NCBI GenBank assembly: GCA_943735955.1
Contig: OX030963.1
Span: 8,206,179-8,270,178, forward strand
From: Piscicola geometra
Taxonomy: Eukaryota > Annelida > Clitellata > Hirudinida > Piscicolidae
Direction of reading: 5' to 3'
DNA: 64,000 nt
The position numbers were made by a program, and so were the translations under genes. Of this stretch, positions 13,401 to 64,000 are shown piece after piece (positions within the stretch are counted from its first letter, which is position 1; each line of letters opens with the position of its first letter). The notes beneath the pieces are model-generated. The model was not told the DNA's origin, did no database searches, and was given only the letters and a program-made list of their open reading frames with translations.

Positions 13401-16400
13401 ACCACACAAGACATCACACCTCCACCACACCTCCATCACACCTCTTCACAAGACATCACACCTCCACTACACAAGACAGGCCCCCACCACACCTCCATCA
13501 CACCTCCACCACACAAGACAGGCCCCCACCCACACCTCCACCACACCTCCACTACACCTCCACCACTCAAGACATCACACCTCCACCACTCAAGACATTA
13601 CACCTCCACCACACAAGACATCTCACCTCCACCACACAAGACATCTCACCCCCACCACACCTCCATCACACCTCTCCACAAGACATCACACCTCCACTAC
13701 ACAAGACAGGCCCCCACCACACCTCCATCACACCTCCACCACACAAGACAGGGCCCCACCAGAAAACCACACCTCCACCACACCTTCACCACACCTCCAT
13801 CACACCTCCATCACACCTCCACCACACAAGACAGGCCCCCACCCACACCTCCACCACACCACCACACCTCAACCACACCTCCTTCACACCTCCACGACAC
13901 CTCCATCACACCTCCATCACACCTCCACCACACAAGACAGGCCCCCACCACACCTCCACCACAACTCCACCACGCCTCCACCACACCTCCACCACACCCC
14001 CACCACACCTCCACCAACCTCCACCACACCTCCACCACACCTCCATCACACCTCTCCACAAGACATCACACCTCCACTACACAAGACAGGCCCCCACCAC
14101 ACCTCCATCACACCTCCACCACACAAGACAGGCCCCCACCACACCTCCACCTCACCTCCATCACACCTCCATCACACCTCCACCACACAAGACAGGCCTC
14201 CACCCACACCTCCATCACACCTCCACCACACAAGACATTACACCTCCACCATACAAGACATCACACCTCCACCACACCTCCACCACACCTCCATCACACC
14301 TTTCCACAAGACATCACACCTCCACTACACAAGACAGGCCCCCACGACACCTCCATCACACAACCACACCTCCACCACACCTCCACCACACCTCCATCAC
14401 ACCTCCACCACACAAGACAGGCCCACACCCACACCTCCACCACACCACCACACCTCCACCACACCTCAACCACACCTCCACCACACCTCCACCACACCTC
14501 CATCACACCACCACACCTCAACCCCACCCCCACCACACAAGACATTACGCCTCCACCACACAAGACATCACACCTCCACCACACCTCCATCACACCTCTT
14601 CACAAGACATCACACCTCCACTACACAAGACAGGCCCCCACCACACCTCCATCACACCTCCACCACACAAGACAGGCCCCCACCCACACCTCCACCACAC
14701 CTCCACTACACCTCCACCACTCAAGACATCACACCTCCACCACTCAAGACATTACACCTCCACCACACAAGACATCTCACCTCCACCACACAAGACATCT
14801 CACCCCCACCACACCTCCACCACACCTCCATCACACCTCTCAACAAGACATCACACCTCCACTACACAAGACAGGCCCCCACCACACCTCCACTACACAA
14901 GACAGGCCCCCACCACACCTCCATCACACCTCCACCACACAAGACAGGCCCCCACCCACACCTCCACTACACCTCCACTACACCTCCACCACACAAGACA
15001 TCACACCTCCACCACTCAAGACATTACACCTCCACCACACCTCCATCACACCTCCACCACACAAGACAGGCCCCCACCACACCTCCACCACAACTCCACC
15101 ACGCCTCCACCACACCTCCACCACACCCCCACCACACCTCCACCACACCTCCACCACACCTCCACCACACCTCCATCACACCTCCACCACACCTCCATCA
15201 CACCTCTCCACAAGACATCACACCTCCACTACACAAGACAGGCCCCCACCACACCTCCATCACACCTCCACCACACAAGACAGGCCTCCACCCACACCTC
15301 CATCACACCTCAACCACACCTCCTCTACACCTCCACCACACCTCCATCACACCTCCACCACACAAGACATTACACCTCCACCATACAAGACATCACACCT
15401 CCACCACACCTCCACCACACCTCCATCACACCTTTCCACAAGACATCACACCTCCACTACACAAGACAGGCCCCCACGACACCTCCATCACACCACCACA
15501 CCTCCACCACACCTCCACCACACCTCCACCACACCTCCATCACACCTCCACCACACAAGACAGGCCCACACCCACACCTCCACCACACCACCACACCTCC
15601 ACCACACCTCAACCACACCTCCACCACACCTCCATCACACCACCACACCTCCACCACACCTCAACCACACCCCCACCACACAAGACATTACACCTCCACC
15701 ACACAAGACATCACACCCCCACCACACCTCTACCACACCTCCATCACACCTCTCAACAAGACATCACACCTCCACTACACAAGACAGGCTCCCACCACAC
15801 CTCCATCACACCTCCACCACACAAGACAGGCCCCCACCCACACCTCCACTACACCTCCACTACACCTCCACCACACAAGACATCACACCTCCACCACTCA
15901 AGACATTACACCTCCACCACACAAGACATCTCACCTCCACCACACAAGACATCTCACCTCCACCACACAAGACATCTCACCTCCACCACACCTCCACCAC
16001 ACCTCCACCACACCTCCACCACACCTCCACCACACCTCCATCACACCTCTCCACAAGACATCACACCTCCACTACACAAGACAGGCCCCCACCACACCTC
16101 CATCACACCTACACCACACAAGACAGGCCCCCACCACACCTCCACCACACCTCCACTACACCTCCACCACACAAGACATCACACCTCCACTACACCTCCA
16201 CCACACCTCCACTACACCTCCACCACACCTCCACTACACAAGACAGGCTCCCACCACACCTCCATCACACCTCCACCACACAAGACAGGCCCCTACCCAC
16301 ACCTCCACCACACCTCCACTACACCTCCACCACACAAGACATCACACCTCCACCACACCTCCACCACAACTCCACCACACCTCAATCACACCTCTCCACA

Positions 16401-18442
16401 AGGCATCACCCCTCCACCACACAAGACAGGCCCCCACCACACCTCCACCACAACTCTATCACACCTCTCCACAAGACATCACACCTTCACCACACAAGAC
16501 AGGCCCCCACCACACCTCCACCACACAAGACATCAGGCCTCCGAATGAACGCACGCATTACAAAGACATAAACGACCACCCACTGCAGGCGAGAAGGAGT
16601 TGGAAGAGTTGGTCGGTGCGAGCAGGAGCAAGCAGTGGCTCAAGTGGGCGTATCGCAGTGAGGCTCAGCAGAAGAACCGTTGCATAGCTAATGAGCTATC
16701 CAAGCTGGTTCTGCCTGGCAAGGTGGCTGAGGAGGGGGAGGTGATTGGGTGGGTGTGAGAAGATGAGGGGGAGGGGGTTGGGTGGGTGTGAGGAGATGAG
16801 GGAGAGGGGGTTGGTGGGTGTGAGAAGATGAGGGGGAGGGGGTTGGGTGGGTGTGAGGAGATGAGGGGGAGGGGGTTGGGTGAGTGTGAGGAGATGAGGG
16901 GGAGGGGGTTGGGTGGGTGTGAGGAGATGAGGGGGAGGGAGTTGGGTGGGTGTGAGAAGGGGGGTGATTGGGTGGGTATGAGAAGGAGGAGGTGGTTGAA
17001 TGGATGGGTGTGAGGAGGGGGGAGGTGGTTGAATGGTGGGTGTGAGGAGGGGGGAGGTGGTTGAATGGATGGGTGTGAGGAGGGGGGAGGTGGTTGAATG
17101 GATGGGTGTGAGGAAAGGGGAGGTGGTTGAATGGATGGGTGTGAGGAGGGGGGAGGTGGTTGAATGGTGGGTGTGAGGAGGGGGTGCTTGGGTGGGGGTG
17201 AGGAGGGAGGAGATGGTTGAATGGGTGGGTGTGAGGAGGATTCAATGGATGAGCGTGGTGGAACGAGCAAACATTTCTTCTTCGCCACAGCGAGGCTCGC
17301 TCGAACTGACGAACGACGAACTGACAGCGGTGCGCAAGAACTTGGAGAACACGCAGGTTCCAGCTTCCTTCTTTTTGCACTCCAGCGTGGAGACTAGATT
17401 GCACTCCAGCGTGGAGACATCCACTCCATTCGCCTCACACTTGATCAATACATTTGGAAACCTCTCTTATTATCTTCATCATCACCCTCATCATTATCAT
17501 CATCATCATCATCACCACTTCAAACAGGTGAGGGTGGGCAACGAGGAGATCAGGGAGGCGTGGTCGAGACTGCAGCGAGTGCATGCGCTGAGAAGGGCCC
17601 TCAAAGTCGCCTCCCAATGCCGCAAGCGCTTCTACTACTACGAGAAGTGTCTGCCTGGAGATGAGGAGGTTGGTGTGGTGTGGCTGAGTTGAATGGTGGG
17701 CAGGGTGGAGTAAGCAAGTGGGTGGTGTGGAGGGATGGAGAAGTAGTTGGATGGTTTAGAGAGGTGACATGATGGTGTGTTAAAGATGGATGGAGGATGC
17801 TGAGGGATGATACAACAACAACTGAGCCCTCACTGACTGACGAATGCACAGTTGAGCTGCAAGGAGGTCGTCTTCTTCGGGCGACTGCAGCACCTGCTCT
17901 CCTCCTCCACCAGGGCCCTACGACAACACGTCATCAACAACGAGAGTGAGTCTTTGGGGGGGGGAGGTTTTGTTGGGTAGATGATAGGTGGCTTGCTTCA
18001 AAGATGGCAGTTGGTGCTTTTTATTTTCGTTCGTCTTTCGAGTCGGCGATAGCGACTTCAATGCTTAGAGGAAGTCTGCGTTTGTGTATTTACGTGATCA
18101 TCACCACCTCCCCCTCACTTCCCTCTCACCCCTACCTCGACAGTTCGACGTTTTGAGCAGCGGATAAAGGAGGTGTTGAACGAGGTGGGTGAGGACAAGG
18201 AGGAGTTGGGCAGGCTTTTGAAGGGAAGGAGGGTCGCTCTCGCTGAAGAACTCAGTAAGTCGCTGACTCGTTGCATCATCCTTCTCTCGTCCAAATGAAT
18301 TTATAACTGATTCATAAATAATTTTTGCAGAACGTTCTCTCATTTAGTTTAATCGATCAAATACTTACTTGCAGAACGTGTGCGACAAATACAGGAGTTG
18401 CTTGAGGAATTTAATAAAGCCCTGCATAAAGAAAAGCCCTGA
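3277..18442 (+). CDS. OPA1: OPA1 mitochondrial dynamin-like GTPase, C-terminal 368 residues (11 exons, 5' partial)
   Basis: Exons: 3277-3353, 6807-6899, 7391-7463, 10501-10641, 11710-11818, 16589-16722, 17291-17356, 17528-17668, 17852-17945, 18144-18254, 18375-18442. All have AG/GT borders, phases join without a stop, and the stop is TGA 18440-18442. The joined protein follows the last third of animal OPA1 (about 960 residues in human) nearly without gaps. Diagnostic stretches are [59 protein letters not shown] and [19 protein letters not shown]1 fuses the mitochondrial inner membrane and shapes cristae. These exons give stalk, paddle and C-terminal helices, not the GTPase domain, whose exons lie upstream of the window. 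Introns carry large tandem arrays. CFAP44 starts 344 bp downstream on the same strand. Identity is very secure; exact exon ends are predictions. Confidence 0.95.
3382..5898. repeat. 15-bp minisatellite with higher-order duplication
   Basis: Unit AACTCACCCTCAACC, about 165 copies with CTC, CTT, AAAG and CCCCAAC variants. The variant pattern repeats: blocks marked by CCCAACTAACTC at about 3960 and 4274 recur at about 5145 and 5455, so a segment of about 1.18 kb has duplicated. It begins 28 nt after the OPA1 donor at 3354. Open frames on both strands are by-products of a unit divisible by 3. Confidence 0.97.
5899..6806. other. Intron remainder: repeat tail, AT-rich sequence, (ATC)n
   Basis: At 5941-5996 there is a CAATCAAT run followed by TTTCTATAGCGC and AAAGCGCT, a motif seen again near 24842, 39652 and (inverted) 45040-45100. 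It looks like a dispersed retroelement tail. At 6255-6350 the minus strand reads [26 protein letters not shown], protein-like but unrecognised. GCTGCCAAAATGGCAGC near 6502 is a short perfect hairpin. An ATC-rich run at 6735-6800 precedes the acceptor at 6806. Confidence 0.6.
7030..7378. repeat. 16-bp CACCACACCACAATGA array
   Basis: About 20 copies, with AAACAATGA and AATCAATGA variants, ending 12 nt before the acceptor of the OPA1 exon at 7391. It fills most of the intron 6900-7390; a purine-rich GAGGAGG/GATGATGAT run follows the donor at 6900. Confidence 0.95.
7692..7885 (+). repeat. Interspersed repeat, copy 1 (second copy at 41040-41242)
   Basis: About 195 bp sharing long identical stretches with 41040-41242, including AAAAAGTCGCCGATTTATTG and the following TTCGCCGAAGTCAAAACC. 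No protein is recognised. The flanking 7464-7691 and 7886-8188 are AT-rich with nothing recognised. Confidence 0.8.
8189..9690. mobile_element. Foldback element with about 155-bp terminal inverted repeats
   Basis: The left arm 8190-8345 begins GAGTGCTCATACATAATTTA. The reverse complement of the right arm 9530-9690 begins GAGTGCTCATATATTATTTT. Both arms then share AAAAATTAATGAATT and GGGTTAATCCAGA blocks. The interior is AT-rich with no recognisable ORF. I do not see a convincing target-site duplication, so the superfamily is open. It lies inside the OPA1 intron 7464-10500. Confidence 0.7.
9957..10499. repeat. CCACCACACCTC-type array before OPA1 exon d
   Basis: C-rich irregular array of CTCCACCACACC, CTTCACCACAC and CTCCATCACAC units running to the acceptor CACACAG at 10500. 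Its reverse complement resembles the array right after the same exon. The 9691-9956 stretch before it holds nothing I recognise. Confidence 0.95.
10501..16722 (+). CDS. OPA1: OPA1 exons d-f: paddle / membrane-binding region
   Basis: Exon 10501-10641 ([23 protein letters not shown]), exon 11710-11818 ([21 protein letters not shown]) and exon 16589-16722 ([30 protein letters not shown]). In OPA1 and yeast Mgm1 this part forms the paddle that replaces the PH domain of classical dynamins and binds cardiolipin membranes. The aromatic and basic run KQWLKWAYR matches the human KKRWLYWKNR stretch. The exon at 10501 lies between a C-rich array and a G-rich array that are close to reverse complements of each other. 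Confidence 0.93.
10644..11586. repeat. GGTGTGGTGG array after OPA1 exon d
   Basis: G-rich array of GGTGTGGTGT and GGTGTAGTGG units starting 2 nt after the donor of exon 10501-10641, about 940 bp. It is strongly strand-asymmetric (almost no C). Confidence 0.96.
11606..11709. repeat. CA/TA-rich simple repeat up to OPA1 acceptor
   Basis: ACACACCCACATATACACAC-type repeat that ends as CACACAG at the acceptor of exon 11710-11818. Confidence 0.93.
11831..12361. other. GTTGTTAGG array, then a possible minus-strand coding relic
   Basis: 11831-11951 is an 11-bp type array (GTTGTTAGGGG / GTTGTTAGGTG). From about 12300 down to 12180 the minus strand reads [19 protein letters not shown] then [14 protein letters not shown] before a stop. 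It is cysteine-rich and looks like real protein. A frameshifted continuation ([15 protein letters not shown]) follows down to about 12000. It may be a relic of a transposon protein; I do not recognise it. Confidence 0.45.
12362..16535. repeat. 4.2-kb CTCCACCACAC / AAGACAGGCCCCC composite minisatellite
   Basis: Composite array of CTCCACCACACC, CTCCATCACACC and ACACAAGACAGGCCCCCACC modules with ACAAGACATCACACC variants. Blocks of several hundred bp recur (for example around 13430-13760, 14580-14960 and 15770-16130). It fills most of the intron 11819-16588. Two overlapping open frames of about 1400 codons arise because the modules contain no stops; they are not genes. Confidence 0.97.
16736..17240. 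repeat. G-rich GGGTGTGAGGAG array after OPA1 exon f
   Basis: Two linked unit types, GGGTGTGAGGAGATGAGGGG and GTGGTTGAATGGATGGGTGT, begin 13 nt after the donor at 16723. The coding strand is G-rich throughout. Confidence 0.95.
17291..18442 (+). CDS. OPA1: OPA1 exons g-k: C-terminal helices (GED-like) and stop
   Basis: Exons 17291-17356 ([14 protein letters not shown]), 17528-17668 ([17 protein letters not shown]), 17852-17945 ([23 protein letters not shown]), 18144-18254 ([21 protein letters not shown]) and 18375-18442 ([20 protein letters not shown]). This is the helical tail that packs back on the GTPase domain and mediates assembly. The exons are close together, with introns of about 120-200 bp. 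A second possible acceptor precedes the last exon at 18330 (see separate entry). AATAAA at 18413-18418 lies inside the last coding exon; ATTAAA at 18647-18652 is a better placed poly(A) candidate. Confidence 0.94.
18331..18374 (+). other. OPA1: Alternative acceptor for the last OPA1 exon
   Basis: TTTTTGCAG ends at 18330 and ACTTGCAG at 18374. Both are followed by AACGT and both keep the phase. Use of the upstream site would give KRSLI then a stop, losing the last 20 or so residues of the helical tail. The upstream site has the better pyrimidine tract, but only the downstream site gives the conserved family C-terminus. Confidence 0.6.
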
Positions 18443-18786
18443 TTTCAAGCCATTTTTGCATTTTGATTCTATCATTATAATCATACTCTCAATTTTCATT
18501 TCAGTATTAAGCTAAATCTTATCAAATTAACTTATCCATTATAACCATGATTCAAATTAATTATTTCATAATCTAGGTTATTTTAGACTTTAAATCTTTG
18601 AAATGAATTTAATTCTTGTAAATCAATGCTTGTAAATCATCTTTTCATTAAAAAAACTGCTAGGCATTTATTTTTACAAATTTTCATATTTAATTAGTTA
18701 TATATAAATTGTTTTTGGTATCCACCGCTGCTCATTTTATTCAAATCGTCTCCAAATGTACTGAATATTGAAATTCAAGTTTTTCA
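18443..18786 (+). promoter_or_regulatory. 344-bp OPA1-CFAP44 intergenic gap
   Basis: AT-rich. It holds a candidate OPA1 poly(A) signal ATTAAA at 18647-18652 and a TATATAAA at 18701-18708, about 80 nt before the CFAP44 ATG. Any OPA1 3' UTR and the CFAP44 promoter and 5' UTR must fit here, unless the pair is transcribed together or CFAP44 has further upstream non-coding exons. Confidence 0.5.
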
Positions 18787-60974
<42,188 letters not shown>

Positions 60975-60984
60975 GTGCGTTCGT

Positions 60985-63900
60985 GGTGGTGCAAGGGTGG
61001 TGATGGTGTGGTGGTGCAAGGGTGGTGATGGTGTGGTGGTGTGGTGGTGGTGGTGTGGTGGTGATGGTGTGGTGGTGGTGTGGTGGTGCAAGGGTGGTGG
61101 TGGTGTGGTGGTGCAAGGGTGGTGATGGTGTGGTGGTGCAAGGGTGGTGATGGTGTGGTAGTGCAAGGGTGGTGGTGGTGTGGTGGTGCAAGGGTGGTGG
61201 TGGTGTGGTGGTGCAAGGGTGTTGATGGTGTGGTGGTGCAAGGGTGGTGATGGTGTGGTGGTTCAAGGGTGGTGATGGTGTGGTGGTGGTGTGGTGGTGG
61301 TGGTGTGGTGGTGCAAGGGTGGTGGTGGTGTGGTGGTGCAAGGGTGGTGGTGGTGTGGTGGTGCAAGGGTGGTGATGGTGTGGTGGTGCAAGGGTGGTGA
61401 TGGTGTGGTAGTGCAAGGGTGGTGGTGGTGTGGTGGTGCAAGGGTGGTGCAAGGGTGTTGATGGTGTGGTGGTGTGGTGGTGATGGTGTGGTGGTGCAAG
61501 GGTGGTGATGGTGTGGTGGTGTGGTGGTGCAAGGGTGGTGGTGGTGTGGTGGTGCAAGGGTGGTGATGGTGTGGTGGTGCAAGGGTGGTGATGGTGTGGT
61601 GGTGCAAGGGTGGTGGTGGTGTGGTGGTGCAAGGGTGGTGATGGTGTGGTGGTGCAAGGGTGGTGATGGTGTGGTGGTGCAAGGGTGGTGGTGGTGTGGT
61701 GGTGCAAGGGTGGTGATGGTGTGGTGGTGCAAGGGTGGTGGTGGTGTGGTGGTGCAAGGGTGGTGGCGGTGTGGTGGTGGTGTGGTGGTGCAAGGGTGGT
61801 GATGGTGTGGTAGTGCAAGGGTGGTGATGGTGTGGTGGTGCAAGGGTGGTGGTGGTGTGGTGGTGCAAGGGTGGTGATGGTGTGGTGGTGCAAGGGTGGT
61901 GGTGGTGTGGTGGTGCAAGGGTTGTGATGGTGTGGTGGTGCAAGGGTGGTGATGGTGTGGTGGTGCAAGGGTGGTGATGGTGTGGTGGTGCAAGGGTGGT
62001 GGTGTGGTGGTGATGGTGTGGTGGTGCAAGGGTGGTGATGGTGTGGTAGTGCAAGGGTGGTGATGGTGTGGTGGTGCAAGGGTGGTGGTGGTGTGGTGGT
62101 GCAAGGGTGGTGATGGTGTGGTGGTGCAAGGGTGGTGGTGGTGTGGTGGTGCAAGGGTGGTGGTGGTGTGGTGGTGCAAGGGTGGTGATGGTGTGGTGGT
62201 GCAAAGATGGTGATGGTGTGGTGGTGTGGTGGTGGTGGTGTGGTGGTGCAAGGGTGGTGGTGGTGTGGTGGTGATGGTGTGGTGGTGGTGTGGTGGTGGT
62301 GTGGTGGTGGTGTGGTGGTGGTGTGGTGGTGGTGTGGTTGTGCAAGGGTGGTGATGGTGTGGTGGTGCAAGGGTGGTGATGGTGTGGTGGTGCAAGGGTG
62401 GTGGTGGTGTGGTGGTGCAAGGGTGGTGATGGTGTGGTGGTGCAAGGGTGTTGGTGGTGTGGTGGTGTGGTGGTGCAAGGGTGGTGGTGGTGTGGTGGTG
62501 CAAGGGTGGTGGTGGTGTGGTGGTGCAAGGGTGGTGGTGGTGTGGTTGTGCAAGGGTGGTGGTGGTGTGGTGGTGCAAGGGTGGTGGTGGTGTGGTGGTG
62601 CAAGGGTGGTGATGGTTTGGTGGTGCAAGGGTGGTGATGGTGTGGTGGTGCAAGGGTGGTGGTGGTGTGGTGGTGGTGCAAGGGTGGTGGTGGTGTGGTG
62701 GTGCAAGGGTGGTGGTGGTGTGGTGGTGCAAGGGTGGTGATGGTGTGGTGGTGCAAGGGTGGTGATGGTGTGGTGGTGCAAGGGTGGTGGTGGTGTGGTG
62801 GTGCAAGGGTGGTGGTGGTGTGGTGGTGCAAGGGTGGTGGTGGTGTGGTGGTGGTGTGGTGGTGATGGTGTGGTGGTGCAAGGGTGGTGATGGTGTGGTA
62901 GTGCAAGGGTGGTGATGGTGTGGTGGTGCAAGGGTGGTGGTGGTGTGGTGGTGCAAGGGGGGTGATGGTGTGGTGGTGCAAGGGTGGTGGTGGTGTGGTG
63001 GTGCAAGGGTGGTGGTGGTGTGGTGGTGCAAGGGTGGTGATGGTGTGGTGGTGCAAAGATGGTGATGGTGTGGTGGTGTGGTGGTGGTGGTGTGGTGGTG
63101 CAAGGGTGGTGGTGGTGTGGTGGTGATGGTGTGGTGGTGGTGTGGTGGTGGTGTGGTGGTGGTCTGGTGGTGGTGTGGTGGTGGTGTGGTTGTGCAAGGG
63201 TGGTGGTGGTGTGGTGGTGCAAGGGTGGTGATGGTGTGGTGTTGGTGTGGTGGTGATGGTGTGGTGGTGCAAAGGTGGTGGTGGTGTGGTGGTGATGGTG
63301 TGGTGGTGCAAGGGTAGTGGTGGTGTGGTGGTGGTAGTGTGGTGGTGGATCGCTACTCTTGGTGGTCGTGTGGTGGTGCAAGGGTGGTGGTGGTGTGGTG
63401 GTGATAGTGTGGTGGTGCAAGGGTGGTGATGGTGTGGTGGTGCAAGGGTGGTGGTGGTGTGGTGGTGCAAGGGTGGTGATGGTGTGGTGGTGCAAGGGTG
63501 GTGATGGTGTGGTGGTGCAAGGGTGGTGATGGTGTGGTGGTGCAAGGGTGGTGGTGGTGTGGTGGTGCAAGGGTGGTGGTGGTGTGGTGGTGCAAGGGTG
63601 GTGGTGGTGTGGTGGTGCAAGGGTGGTGGTGGTGTGGTAGTGCAAAGGTGGTGGTGGTGTGGTGGTGTGGTGGTGGTGTGGTGGTGCAAAGGTGGTGATG
63701 GTGTGGTAGTGCAAGGGTGGTGGTGGTGTGGTGGTGCAAGGGTGGTGGTGGTGTGGTGGTGTGGTGGTGGTGGTGTGGTGGTGCAAGGGTGGTGGTGGTG
63801 TGGTGGTGCAAGGGTGGTGGTGGTGTGGTGGTGCAAGGGTTGTGGTGGTGTGGTGGTGTGGTGGTGCAAGGGTGGTGATGGTGTGGTGGTGCAAGGGTGG

Positions 63901-64000
63901 TGATGGTGTGGTGGTGCAAGGGTGGTGGTGGTGTGGTGGTGCAAGGGTGGTGGTGGTGTGGTGGTGCAAAGGTGGTGATGGTGTGGTGGTGCAAGGGTGG
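60985..64000. repeat. 25-bp GGTGGTGCAAGGGTGGTGAT array, runs off the window
   Basis: Over 3 kb of GGTGGTGCAAGGGTGGTGAT plus GGTGT with GGTGGT variants and a sub-block (about 61960-62340) repeated at about 62850-63190. A single odd segment GGATCGCTACTCTTGG lies near 63346. It starts 10 nt after the exon 33 donor. Minus-strand frames of up to 1075 codons arise because three 25-bp units make 75 nt with no stop. Confidence 0.97.

Noticed and set aside
12309..16571. Open frames of about 1400 codons on the + strand
   Set aside because: They lie wholly within the CCACCACACC minisatellite and two frames are open at once. No domain, and the protein is only the repeat in translation.

Overview
The window is from a nuclear genome of an animal, probably an invertebrate. 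The evidence is canonical GT-AG introns, vertebrate-like OPA1 and CFAP44 proteins, several metazoan-type LINE groups, a tRNA-derived SINE, and hAT, piggyBac and FLYWCH-type MULE transposons. I cannot name the phylum from sequence alone. Only about 8% of the 64 kb is host coding sequence. The rest is introns filled with tandem repeats and transposon debris.

Two host genes lie head to tail on the + strand. (1) 3277-18442 holds the last 11 exons of OPA1, the mitochondrial inner-membrane dynamin-like GTPase. They encode 368 residues of stalk, membrane-binding paddle and C-terminal helical (GED-like) region, ending at TGA 18440-18442. The GTPase-domain exons lie upstream of the window. (2) 18787 to beyond the window end holds CFAP44 (WDR52), a WD40/coiled-coil protein of the motile-cilium axoneme. 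I reconstruct 33 exons (about 1350 residues) from ATG 18787 to 60974. Every exon phase joins, and the order follows the family: acidic N-terminus, 'SLGYDC' start of the propellers, WD repeats, acidic linker, further WD repeats, long C-terminal coiled coil. The stop of one gene and the start of the next are only 344 bp apart.

Layout: 1-3266, a decayed I/R1-like LINE with a nested SINE inside an OPA1 intron; 3277-18442, OPA1 exons separated by minisatellites (15-bp array 3.4-5.9 kb, CCACCACACC arrays 10-10.5 and 12.4-16.5 kb, GGTGTGGTGG array 10.6-11.6 kb) and a foldback element at 8.2-9.7 kb; 18787-28562, N-terminus and first WD exons of CFAP44, with piggyBac, hAT MITEs and a LINE split by a hAT; 28563-43082, more WD exons with large arrays and LINE/hAT remnants; 43083-48488, a 5.4-kb intron holding a LINE tail, a nearly intact FLYWCH/MULE transposase and three arrays; 48489-60974, remaining WD and coiled-coil exons, with a second I/R1-like LINE (minus strand, two RNase H domains) at 55.9-58.6 kb; 60975-64000, a 25-bp array running off the end.

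The most unusual feature is the relation between introns and tandem arrays. At least 13 donors and 15 acceptors have an array starting or ending within about 30 nt. Arrays after donors are nearly always G-rich on the coding strand, and arrays before acceptors nearly always C-rich. In several cases each repeat unit carries a copy of the splice junction. Very long ORFs across these arrays (up to 1420 codons) come from repeats without stops and are not treated as genes. Domain and family calls were made by eye against remembered family features. No search was run, and exon ends are splice-motif and phase predictions.
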